Shown here piece after piece: positions 51,677-62,205 of a DNA stretch of 64,000 nucleotides. Each line of letters opens with the position of its first letter. Within the stretch, counting starts at the first letter, position 1. The notes beneath the pieces were generated by a model. The model saw only the letters and a list, made by a program, of their open reading frames with translations, made no database searches and was not told the origin of the DNA. The stretch covers positions 248,001 to 312,000 of the forward strand of contig NZ_JACHJY010000005.1 of the NCBI RefSeq assembly GCF_014203895.1, written 5' to 3'. Source of the stretch: Streptomyces nymphaeiformis (lineage in GTDB: Bacteria > Actinomycetota > Actinomycetes > Streptomycetales > Streptomycetaceae). Both the position numbers and the translations under genes were made by a program.

Positions 51677-53707
51677 GTGAGATCCACGCCCAGCCGTCGC
51701 GCCACCGCGACCGGCGCTCTGATCGCCGCCGCCGCCATGCTCACCCTCGGCGTGCAGGCCGGCACCGCCTCGGCCGGCACCTTCGGTGCCGCCCCCGCCG
51801 CGGCGCCGTCCCTCGGCAAGGTCAACCCGGGCAAGCTCCCGGCCGACCTCTCCCCCGCCCAGCGCGCCGCGCTGATCAAGGCGGCGGACGCCGACAAGGC
51901 CGAGACGGCCAAGACCCTCGGCCTCGGCGCCCAGGAGAAGCTGGTCGTCCGCGACGTGGTCCAGGACCGCGACGGCACGACCCACACGCGCTACGAGCGC
52001 ACCTTCGCCGGGCTGCCCGTCCTCGGCGGCGACCTGATCGTCGACGAGTCCAAGGCCGGCGCCACGACCGGGGTCATCAAGTCGAACCGCGCCGAGCTCA
52101 AGAACGTCGACCTCGCCGCCTCCGTCGCCCCGGCCGCCGCCGAGAAGCAGGCCCTCGGCCTCGCCGCCGCGGACGGCTCGAAGAAGACCGCCGCCGACCG
52201 CGCCCCGCGCAAGGTCGTGTGGATGGCCCAGGGCGCACCCGTCCTCGCGTACGAGACCGTCGTCGGCGGCCTCCAGCACGACGGCACCCCGAACCAGCTG
52301 CACGTCATCACGGACGCCAAGTCCGGTGCGAAGCTGTTCGAGTGGCAGGGCATCGAGACCGGCATCGGCAACACGATGTACAGCGGCCAGGTCACCCTCG
52401 GCACCGCGCCCTCGTACTCGCTGACGGACACCACCCGCGGCAACCACAAGACGTACAACCTCAACGGCGGTACGTCGGGCACCGGGACGCTGTTCACCAA
52501 CACCACGGACACGTGGGGCAACGGCCTGGCCTCCAACAAGGAGACCGCGGGCGCGGACGCGCACTACGGTGCCGCGCTCACGTGGGACTACTACAAGAAC
52601 GTCCACGGCCGCTCCGGCATCCGCGGTGACGGCGTCGGCGCGTACTCCCGCGTCCACTACGGCAACGCCTACGTGAACGCGTTCTGGGACGACTCCTGCT
52701 TCTGCATGACGTACGGCGACGGCACCAGCAACACCCACCCGCTCACGTCGATCGACGTGGCCGCGCACGAGATGACGCACGGCGTCACCTCCAACACGGC
52801 CGGCCTGATCTACAGCGGCGAGTCCGGCGGTCTCAACGAGGCCACCTCGGACATCATGGCGGCGGCCGTCGAGTTCTACGCCAACAACGCCAACGACAAG
52901 GGCGACTACCTCGTCGGCGAGAAGATCGACATCCGCGGCAACGGCACCCCGCTGCGCTACATGGACAAGCCGAGCAAGGACGGCTCGTCCAAGGACTCGT
53001 GGTACTCGGGCATCGGCAACATCGACGTCCACTACTCCTCGGGCCCGGCGAACCACTTCTTCTACCTGCTCTCCGAGGGCAGCGGCGCCAAGACCATCAA
53101 CGGCGTGAGCTACGACTCGCCGACCTCCGACGGCCTGCCGGTCACGGGCATAGGCATCGACAAGGCCCGTCTGATCTGGTTCAAGGCGCTGACGACCAAG
53201 TTCAGCTCCTCGACCAACTACGCGGGCGCCCGCACGGGTGCCATCGCCGCGGCCACCGACCTGTACGGCGCGAGCAGCCCCGAGGTCGCGGCCGTCCAGG
53301 ACGCCTTCGCCGCCATCAACGTGGGTGCGCGCTCCGGCGGCGGCAACCCCGGCGGCGGGACGGTCTTCACCAACGACACCGACGTCGCCATCCCGGACTC
53401 CCCCGGCGCCGCGGTCACCTCGACGATCAACGTGACCGGCATCACCGGCAACGCGCCGAGCAACCTCCAGGTCGGTGTGGACATCATCCACACCTGGAGC
53501 GGTGACCTGGTCGTCGACCTGATCGCCCCCGACGGTTCGGTCTACAACCTGAGCAACCGGGTCGGCGGCAGCGCCGACAACATCCAGCAGACCTTCACCG
53601 TGAACGCCTCCTCGGAGGTCGCGAACGGTGCCTGGAAGCTCCGCGTCCAGGACAAGGCCGCCGCGGACACCGGCTACATCAACAGCTTCAAGCTGACCTT
53701 CCCGTAA
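51677..53707 (+). CDS. Secreted M4 neutral metalloprotease with C-terminal P domain
   Basis: 676 aa from a GTG with AGGAG six bases upstream; an ATG 26 codons earlier is less likely. A signal peptide (1-about 33, ends TASA) is followed by an FTP/PepSY propeptide to about residue 225. The thermolysin-type catalytic domain has the zinc motif HEMTH at 364-368, third ligand E388 in GGLNEATSD, and the active-site histidine in SSGPANHFFY. From about 555 a proprotein-convertase P domain follows, after a GGGNPGGG linker. It digests extracellular protein. Propeptide removal should be autocatalytic. Confidence 0.95.
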   Translation: MRSTPSRRATATGALIAAAAMLTLGVQAGTASAGTFGAAPAAAPSLGKVNPGKLPADLSPAQRAALIKAADADKAETAKTLGLGAQEKLVVRDVVQDRDGTTHTRYERTFAGLPVLGGDLIVDESKAGATTGVIKSNRAELKNVDLAASVAPAAAEKQALGLAAADGSKKTAADRAPRKVVWMAQGAPVLAYETVVGGLQHDGTPNQLHVITDAKSGAKLFEWQGIETGIGNTMYSGQVTLGTAPSYSLTDTTRGNHKTYNLNGGTSGTGTLFTNTTDTWGNGLASNKETAGADAHYGAALTWDYYKNVHGRSGIRGDGVGAYSRVHYGNAYVNAFWDDSCFCMTYGDGTSNTHPLTSIDVAAHEMTHGVTSNTAGLIYSGESGGLNEATSDIMAAAVEFYANNANDKGDYLVGEKIDIRGNGTPLRYMDKPSKDGSSKDSWYSGIGNIDVHYSSGPANHFFYLLSEGSGAKTINGVSYDSPTSDGLPVTGIGIDKARLIWFKALTTKFSSSTNYAGARTGAIAAATDLYGASSPEVAAVQDAFAAINVGARSGGGNPGGGTVFTNDTDVAIPDSPGAAVTSTINVTGITGNAPSNLQVGVDIIHTWSGDLVVDLIAPDGSVYNLSNRVGGSADNIQQTFTVNASSEVANGAWKLRVQDKAAADTGYINSFKLTFP

Positions 53708-53725
53708 GTCTCACCACACACGGGA

Positions 53726-53763
53726 GCGGGAGCCCGGAGGGAATCTTCCCTCCGGGCTCCCGC
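53726..53763. terminator. Bidirectional terminator, metalloprotease and glgP
   Basis: A 17-bp perfect inverted repeat (53726-53742 with 53747-53763) between two convergent genes, with loop AATC or a little wider. It ends 15 bases before the glgP stop. Confidence 0.9.
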
Positions 53764-53778
53764 GCGTCTGCGGCACCG

Positions 53779-56328
53779 TTACCTCAGCAGCACCCCCGCC
53801 CCCTCCCCCGTCGTCCCGGACGGCAGGGCCGCGAGGCCGAGCTCGGCCGGGTGGGCGAGCAGCGGGTGGGCGGGCAGGACGCGGACGGTGCAGCCGAAGG
53901 AGCCGGTGCGGTCGAGCTCCAGGGTGCCGGCGTAGGGCTGCCGTCCGTCCAGGTCGGGGCCGCCCGCCGGCTTGAGGGCGACCGCCCGGGTGGCGGTGAG
54001 CGTGTCGTCGGCGTCGACGCGGCCGGTGACGGCCTGCACCTCGACGTCGTCGGGCTCCAGGCCGCCGAGCGCGACCCGGACCCGGACGACGGGCGTCGCG
54101 CCGAGCTCGGCGTCGGCCTCCGCGAGGTCGTCGCCGATCTCCACGTGGTCGACGGCCACCGCCGGCCAGGCCGCCCGCACCCGAGCCTTCCAGGCGGCGA
54201 GGTCCCGCGCCCGGTCCGGGGTGAGGGCGCGGTGGGAGCCGGCGGCGGGTACGTACAGCTGCTCGACGTACGCGCGGACCATCCGGTCGGCGAGCACCTT
54301 CGGGCCGAGGTCGGCGAGGGTCCGCCGGACCATGGCCGTCCAGCCGGCCGGCACCCCGTCGGGGCCGCGGTCGTAGAAGCGGGGGGCGACCCGGCGCTCG
54401 ATGAGCTCGTAGAGGGCGGCGGCCTCCAGGTCGTCGCGGCGGTCCTCGTCGGCGGCGGCCGTGCCGTCGGCGGTGGGGATGGCCCAGCCGAAGTCGGGCT
54501 CGTACCACTCGTCCCACCAGCCGTCGAGGACGGACAGGTTGAGGCAGCCGTTGAGCGCGGCCTTCATCCCGCTCGTGCCACAGGCCTCCAGGGGGCGCAG
54601 GGGGTTGTTGAGCCAGACGTCGCAGCCGGGGTAGAGGCCGCGGGCCATCTCCATGCCGTAGTCGGGCAGGAAGACGATCCGGTGCCGGACCCGGGGGTCG
54701 TCGGCGAACCGGACGAGTTCCTGCACGAGCCGCTTCCCGCCGTCGTCGGCGGGGTGGGCCTTGCCCGCGACGACGAGTTGCACGGGCCGCTCGGGGTGGA
54801 GGAGGAGGGAGCGCAGCCGGTCCTTGTCGCGCAGCATGAGGGTGAGCCGCTTGTACGAGGGGACGCGGCGGGCGAAGCCGATGGTGAGGACGTCGGGGTC
54901 GAGGACGGTCTCGGTCCAGCCGAGTTCGGCGGCGGCCGCGCCGCGCTGCCGCCAGGAGGCCCGCAGCCGCTCCCGTACGTCGGTCACGAGCCGTTCGCGC
55001 AGGGTGCGGCGCAGCTCCCACAGCTCCCGGTCGTTCGCGTCCGGGGAGAGCCGGCCGACCTCGGGGGCGACCCAGGTGGGGGCGTGGACGCCGTTGGTGA
55101 TGGAGGTGATGGGCACCTCGTCGGCGTCGAAGCCCGGCCAGAGTCCGGCGAACATGGAGCGGCTGACGGCGCCGTGGAGGGTGGAGACGCCGTTGGCGCG
55201 CTGGGCGAGGCGCAGGCCCATGGCGGCCATGTTGAAGACGCCGGGTTCGCCGCCGAGCGGGGTCTCGTCGCCGAGGGCGAGGATCCGGCCGAGGTCGACG
55301 CCGGGGAGGGCGCCGTCCTCGCCGAGGTGGCGGGCGACGAGCGCCCGGTCGAAGCGGTCGATGCCGGCGGGGACGGGGGTGTGGGTGGTGAACACGGTGC
55401 CGGCCCGGACGACCTCCAGGGCGGCGTCGAAGTCGAGCCCCTCGCCGCCGAGTTCACGGACGCGTTCGAGACCGAGGAAGCCGGCGTGGCCCTCGTTGGT
55501 GTGGAAGACCTCGGGGGCGGGGTGGCCGGTGAGCCGGGTGTACGTGCGGACGGCGCGGACGCCTCCGATGCCGAGGAGCATCTCCTGGAGGAGCCGGTGC
55601 TCGCTGCCGCCGCCGTACAGCCGGTCGGTGACGCCCCGTTCGCCGGGGGCGTTCTCCTCGACGTCGGAGTCGAGCATGAGGAGCGGGACGCGGCCGGCGC
55701 GGGCGATCCACAGATGGGCGTGGAGGCTGCGGCCGCCGGGCAGCGCGAGGGTGATGCGCGCGGGGGTGCCGTCGGCCTCGCGGAGCAGGGTGACGGGCAG
55801 CTCGCCGGGGTCGAGGACGGGGTACTGCTCCTGCTGCCAGCCGTCCCGGCCGAGGGACTGCCGGAAGTAGCCGTGCCGGTAGAGCAGGCCGACGCCGATC
55901 AGCGGGACGCCGAGGTCGCTGGCGGACTTGAGGTGGTCGCCGGCGAGGATGCCGAGGCCGCCGGAGTACTGGGGCAGGGCGGCGGCGACGCCGAACTCGG
56001 GCGAGAAGTAGGCGACGGCGGCGGGCGCGTCGCCGGGCCGGCCCTGGTACCAGCGGGGTGCGTGCAGGTACTGGTCGAGGTCGTCGGCGGCGGCGCGCAG
56101 CCGGGCCAGGAACTCCTGGTCGGCGGCGAGCGCGGCGAGCCGGGGCGCTTCGAGGGCGCCGAGCACCCGCACGGGGTCGGCGCCGCTCAGGCCCTCGGGC
56201 GCGAGGGACGCGAAGAGCGCCCGGGTGGGCTCGTGCCAGGACCAGCGCAGGTTGTGCGCGAGGTCGGCGAGGGGTCGAAGGGTGTCGGGGAGGACGGGAC
56301 GCACGGTGAATCGACGGATTGCCTTCAC
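53779..56328 (-). CDS. glgP: Alpha-glucan phosphorylase (GT35)
   Basis: 849 aa from a GTG with AAGG eight bases upstream; a GTG three codons earlier is possible. It cuts alpha-1,4-glucans with phosphate to release glucose-1-phosphate. The alpha-glucan phosphorylase fold of the short actinobacterial type is clear: YFSPEFGVAAALPQYSGGLGILAGDHLKSASDLG, HTNEGHAGFLGLER and the PLP lysine in ACGTSGMKAALNG. The N-terminal 115 residues are the DUF3417 domain typical of this subfamily. It is divergent from glgE. Confidence 0.94.
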   Translation of the reverse strand: MKAIRRFTVRPVLPDTLRPLADLAHNLRWSWHEPTRALFASLAPEGLSGADPVRVLGALEAPRLAALAADQEFLARLRAAADDLDQYLHAPRWYQGRPGDAPAAVAYFSPEFGVAAALPQYSGGLGILAGDHLKSASDLGVPLIGVGLLYRHGYFRQSLGRDGWQQEQYPVLDPGELPVTLLREADGTPARITLALPGGRSLHAHLWIARAGRVPLLMLDSDVEENAPGERGVTDRLYGGGSEHRLLQEMLLGIGGVRAVRTYTRLTGHPAPEVFHTNEGHAGFLGLERVRELGGEGLDFDAALEVVRAGTVFTTHTPVPAGIDRFDRALVARHLGEDGALPGVDLGRILALGDETPLGGEPGVFNMAAMGLRLAQRANGVSTLHGAVSRSMFAGLWPGFDADEVPITSITNGVHAPTWVAPEVGRLSPDANDRELWELRRTLRERLVTDVRERLRASWRQRGAAAAELGWTETVLDPDVLTIGFARRVPSYKRLTLMLRDKDRLRSLLLHPERPVQLVVAGKAHPADDGGKRLVQELVRFADDPRVRHRIVFLPDYGMEMARGLYPGCDVWLNNPLRPLEACGTSGMKAALNGCLNLSVLDGWWDEWYEPDFGWAIPTADGTAAADEDRRDDLEAAALYELIERRVAPRFYDRGPDGVPAGWTAMVRRTLADLGPKVLADRMVRAYVEQLYVPAAGSHRALTPDRARDLAAWKARVRAAWPAVAVDHVEIGDDLAEADAELGATPVVRVRVALGGLEPDDVEVQAVTGRVDADDTLTATRAVALKPAGGPDLDGRQPYAGTLELDRTGSFGCTVRVLPAHPLLAHPAELGLAALPSGTTGEGAGVLLR

Positions 56329-56678
56329 GCTGTCCACCTTCGCAGGCAGTGACGGACCGGAGCGGAAGCACCACGCTGTGCGTCCGCGGCTGTCGTCCCG
56401 GAAGGCTAGGCCACCGCACCGCCCCCCACCAGGGCGCGCGGGGGCACCCCGCCGCCCGTCCGTCCGCGCCCCACAAAGACGGGGCTTCTTTCTTGTCCGG
56501 GTCGTGTGCTTGTCGGTGTCGCTACGTCCGAGTAGTTAACAAGGCGCCGGATTGCCCACCCGAGAACCGTGGGAAGGCTCCTGCGGTACAACCCCCGAAC
56601 CCGTCTCCCCGAGCCCTGAGTTCCTCTCTGTTCATCCCTGTGGACCCGCCATTCGAGTGAACGCGGACAGGAGCCGTC
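56329..56678. other. Divergent control region between glgP and glgE
   Basis: A 350-base gap. The middle has AT-rich spots and C-rich tracts. A housekeeping-type promoter for glgE lies at 56510-56538, which would give a leader of about 135 bases. Promoter elements for glgP were not identified with confidence; a TAGCCT box on the minus strand near 56410 is weak. No gene was found. Confidence 0.5.
56510..56538 (+). promoter_or_regulatory. Candidate promoter of glgE-treS
   Basis: TTGTCG (56510-56515), a 17-base spacer and TAGTTA (56533-56538) form a good sigma-70-type promoter about 140 bases before the glgE ATG. Sequence match only. Confidence 0.5.
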
Positions 56679-58753
56679 ATGCCCGCAACCCGCCGGCCGT
56701 CGACGGAGCTAGAAAGAGCGCACCACCACCCGCACCCCCGTAACCCGTCAGGTGATGCTGTGAATCCGCTCATGGGACGCATTCCCGTACTGGACGTCCG
56801 CCCACTGGTCGACTGCGGCCGGCGCCCCGCGAAGGCGGTGGCCGGAGAGTCCTTCGAGGTGACGGCGACCGTCTTCCGCGAGGGCCACGACGCGGTCGCC
56901 GCCAATGTCGTGCTGCGCGGGCCGTCGGGCCGGCCAGGCCCCTGGACCCCGATGCGCGAACTCGCCCCGGGCACCGACCGGTGGGGTGCCGAGGTCACCC
57001 CGGACGCCGAGGGCCTGTGGACGTACACCGTGGAGGCGTGGAGCGACCCGGTGGCCACCTGGCGCCACACGGCGAGGATCAAGATCCCGGCCGGGATCGA
57101 CTCCGAACTGGTCCTCGCCGAGGGCGCGGAGCTGCACGAGCGGGCCGCGAAGGGCGTCCCGAAGAAGGGCGGCGGCCGGGAGGCCGTGCTCGCGGCGGCG
57201 GACGTGCTGCGTGACGTGTCGCGCCCCGCGGCGGTGCGGCTCGCGGCGGCGCTCGCCCCGCAGGTCGTCGACGCCCTGGACCGCCACCCGCTGCGCGAAC
57301 TGCTCTCCGCCTCCCCCGCGTTGCCGCTCCAGGTGGAGCGCGAGCGGGCCCTGTTCGGCTCCTGGTACGAGTTCTTCCCGCGCTCGGAGGGCGTGCGGAA
57401 GGTCAAGGGGCGCACCGTCCCGGGGAACTTCCGCACCGCGGCCGAACGGCTCCCGGCGGTCGCCGCGATGGGCTTCGACGTCGTCTACCTGCCGCCGGTG
57501 CACCCGATCGGCGAGACCCACCGCAAGGGACCGAACAACTCCCTGTCGGCGTCGCCGAGCGACGTCGGCGTGCCGTGGGCGATCGGTTCGCCGGAGGGCG
57601 GGCACGACGCGCTCCACCCGGACCTGGGGACCTTCGAGGACTTCGACGCGTTCGTCGCGCGGGCCCGGGAGCTGCGCCTGGAGATCGCGCTGGACTTCGC
57701 GCTCCAGTGCTCCCCGGACCACCCGTGGGTGGAGAAGCACCCGGAGTGGTTCCACCACCGTCCGGACGGTTCGATCGCGTACGCGGAGAACCCGCCGAAG
57801 AAGTACCAGGACATCTATCCGATCGCGTTCGACAAGGACATGGACGGGATCGTCGCGGAGACCGTGCGGGTGCTGCGGTTCTGGATGGACCACGGCATCC
57901 GGATCTTCCGCGTCGACAACCCGCACACCAAGCCGGTGGTGTTCTGGGAGCGGGTGATCGGCGAGATCAACGGCGCGGACCCGGACGTGATCTTCCTGGC
58001 GGAGGCGTTCACCCGTCCGGCGATGATGCGGACGCTCGGCGCGATCGGTTTCCAGCAGTCGTACACGTACTTCACCTGGCGCAACACCAAGGAGGAGCTG
58101 ACGGAGTACCTCACCGAGCTGTCCGGGGAGACGGCCGCGCTGATGCGGCCGAACTTCTTCGTGAACACCCCCGACATCCTGCACGCCTACCTCCAGGAGG
58201 GCGGCCGGCCCGCGTTCGAGGCACGGGCGGTGCTCGCGGCGACGCTGTCGCCGTCCTGGGGCATGTACGCCGGGTACGAGCTGTGCGAGAACACCCCGCT
58301 GCGGGACGGCAGCGAGGAGTACCTCGACTCGGAGAAGTACGAACTCAGGCCCCGTGACTGGGAGTCGGCGGAGCGGTCCGGGGCGACGATCACCCCGCTG
58401 ATCACCGCCCTGAACCGGATCAGGCGCCGCCACCCGGCCCTCCGCCGGCTACGGAACCTGACCTTCCACGACACCGACAACCCGCAGGTGATCGCGTACT
58501 CGAAGCGCTCGGGTTCGAACATCGTTCTGGTGGTCGTCAACCTCGACCCGCACCACACCCATGAGGCTTCACTCTCGTTGAACATGCCGGAACTCGGCCT
58601 CGACTGGCACGAGACCGTGCCGGTGCGCGACGAGCTCACCGGCGAGACCTATCACTGGGGCAGGAACGCCTACGTGCGCCTAGAGCCGGGTGTCACGCCC
58701 GCGCACGTGCTCGTCCTGCGACCGTCCCCGCAGACCGGAGGGTCACCCACATC

Positions 58754-58757
<4 letters not shown>
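56679..58757 (+). CDS. glgE: Alpha-1,4-glucan:maltose-1-phosphate maltosyltransferase GlgE
   Basis: 692 aa from an ATG with AGGAG eight bases upstream; the N-terminus MPATRRPS resembles my memory of the S. coelicolor protein. GlgE extends alpha-1,4-glucans using alpha-maltose-1-phosphate. An N-terminal domain with VAGESFEVTATVFREGHDAVAAN and WTYTVEAWSDP leads to the GH13_3 barrel: nucleophile D413 (RVDNPHTK), acid E442 (LAEAFTRP) and D499 (NTPDILHAY). These correspond to D394, E423 and D480 in S. coelicolor GlgE1 as I remember them. It overlaps treS by four bases. Confidence 0.97.
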
Positions 58758-60466
<1,709 letters not shown>

Positions 60467-60481
60467 GCCGAAGCCAGTTCC

Positions 60482-60509
60482 GGGTGGGGCGGTTTCCCCC
60501 GTCCCACCC
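60482..60509 (+). terminator. Hairpin between treS and pep2
   Basis: An 11-bp stem with one G-T wobble (60482-60492 with 60499-60509) and a six-base loop lies 15 bases past the treS stop. It would reduce readthrough to pep2 or stabilise the glgE-treS mRNA. Confidence 0.65.
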
Positions 60510-60689
60510 TGGGCACTGTGAACGACACACGATTCGGGTCCATACGGGCCTTCTTGCCGGGCCCATACGGATCTTCCCTTTCCGACACGTCCCGCACATC
60601 CGGACAGCCACAGCCGCAATCCGGGACAATCTGCGCATTTGAATGCCTACGAACTCCACTTGCGCACCCCGGGGAAAGGACGCGATGCC

Positions 60690-62027
60690 ATGCCGGAGAC
60701 CGCATCCACCACCCGGGCCCCGGACGCCCTCCTCCCGTCCCTCGCCCCCCTGCTCCACGAATGGCTGCCACGGCAGCGCTGGTTCGCGGGCAAGGGCCGC
60801 CGGGTCACCGGATTCACGCTGGACGCGGCGACCGAGCTGCTGCCCCTGGACGGCACCGGGCCCGGACTCCTCCACCTCCTCGTACGAGTCGAACAGCCCG
60901 GCCGCCCGGCCGGCACACCCGCCGACTGCTACCAACTGCTCCTGGGCGTACGGACCCAGCTCCCGCCCCGCCTCGCCCCCGCCCTGATCGGGCGGATCCG
61001 GCAGGGGCCGCTCGCCGGACGCGCCGTGTACGAAGGGCTGCGCGACCCGCGGCTCGCCGGCCTCCTCTACGACCGGCTGCGCACCCCGGGCAGCACGGGC
61101 CCCCTCCGCTTCCACGCCACCACGGCACTGCCGCCCGCCCTGGCCCCGCGCATGCTGGACGCCGAGCAGTCCAACTCGTCCCTGGTCTTTGGGGATTCGT
61201 TCATCCTGAAGATCTTCCGGCGCGTCAGTCCCGGCGCGAATCCGGACCTGGAACTCCCCCTGGCGCTGAGCCGGGCCGGCTGCGCCCGGGTCCCGGCGCC
61301 CGTCGCCTGGTTCGAGTCCGGCGCCTCCACCCTCGGAGTCCTCCAGCCCTACCTGCGGGACTCCCGGGACGGCTGGCGGCTCGCCCTCGACGCGCTCGCC
61401 GACGGACGGGAGTTCACGGTCGAGGCCCGGGCCCTCGGCCGCGCCACCGCCGAGGTCCATCTGGCCCTCGCCGAGGCGCTCCCCACCCGGCGCCTGGCCC
61501 GCGCGGAGACCGAGCAGCTCGCCGCCGCGATGGACCGGCGCCTCCACGCCGCGGCGCAGGCCGTGCCGGCCCTGCTGCCGTACGTGCCGGGCCTGCGGGC
61601 CGTGTTCGCCGCGGCGAGCGGCGGGGCCGCGGTGCAGCGCATCCACGGGGACCTGCACCTGGGGCAGACCCTGCGCGGCTCCGACGGCGGCTGGGCCGTC
61701 ATCGACTTCGAGGGCGAGCCCGCGAAGCCGCTGGACGAACGGCGCAGCCCCCAGCCCACCGTCCGCGACGTCGCCGGGATGCTCCGCTCCTTCGACTACG
61801 CGGCCCGCACGCACCGGCCCTGGAACGCGGACTGGGCCTCCCGCTGCCGGGCGGCGTACTGCGCGGGCTACGCGGAGGCGTCGGGCGTCGACCCCCGGGC
61901 CGACCCGGCGCTCCTGCGGGCCTACGAGACGGACAAGGCGGTGTACGAGGTGGTCTACGAGGCCCGCCACCGCCCGGACTGGCTCCCCGTCCCGATGTCC
62001 GCGATCGAACGCCTCGCGACCCGATGA
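60690..62027 (+). CDS. pep2: Maltokinase (ATP:maltose 1-phosphotransferase)
   Basis: 445 aa from the ATG giving MPETASTTRAPDALLP, with AAAGGA upstream; an ATG 17 codons earlier lacks a ribosome site. It phosphorylates maltose at C-1 to supply GlgE. The fold is aminoglycoside-phosphotransferase-like: the N-terminal cap has WLPRQRWFAGKGR, the ATP lobe NSSLVFGDSFILKIFRRV with its lysine, the catalytic loop IHGDLHLGQTL and the metal site IDFEGEPAKP. This is the stand-alone Pep2 of the glgE-treS-pep2-glgB cluster. Confidence 0.95.
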   Translation: MPETASTTRAPDALLPSLAPLLHEWLPRQRWFAGKGRRVTGFTLDAATELLPLDGTGPGLLHLLVRVEQPGRPAGTPADCYQLLLGVRTQLPPRLAPALIGRIRQGPLAGRAVYEGLRDPRLAGLLYDRLRTPGSTGPLRFHATTALPPALAPRMLDAEQSNSSLVFGDSFILKIFRRVSPGANPDLELPLALSRAGCARVPAPVAWFESGASTLGVLQPYLRDSRDGWRLALDALADGREFTVEARALGRATAEVHLALAEALPTRRLARAETEQLAAAMDRRLHAAAQAVPALLPYVPGLRAVFAAASGGAAVQRIHGDLHLGQTLRGSDGGWAVIDFEGEPAKPLDERRSPQPTVRDVAGMLRSFDYAARTHRPWNADWASRCRAAYCAGYAEASGVDPRADPALLRAYETDKAVYEVVYEARHRPDWLPVPMSAIERLATR

Positions 62028-62033
62028 GCCGCG

Positions 62034-62068
62034 ACGTGTCGGGCCCCCGGCGGGCGGGCCCGACACGT
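62034..62068 (+). terminator. Hairpin between pep2 and glgB
   Basis: A perfect 13-bp stem (62034-62046 with 62056-62068) six bases after the pep2 stop, followed by TTC. It may limit pep2-to-glgB readthrough. Confidence 0.7.
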
Positions 62069-62205
62069 TCGGCCCAGTCCGACCGCGCCCCGCACCACCC
62101 CCCGCCTGCGAAAGCCCGACGCGCCCCGTTCGGCCGAGTGTCCCGGCCCCTCGCGTCACCGTTCCGTTCCCGTAGCCCCTTCCCCTGCCCCCAGGAGGCA
62201 CCCCC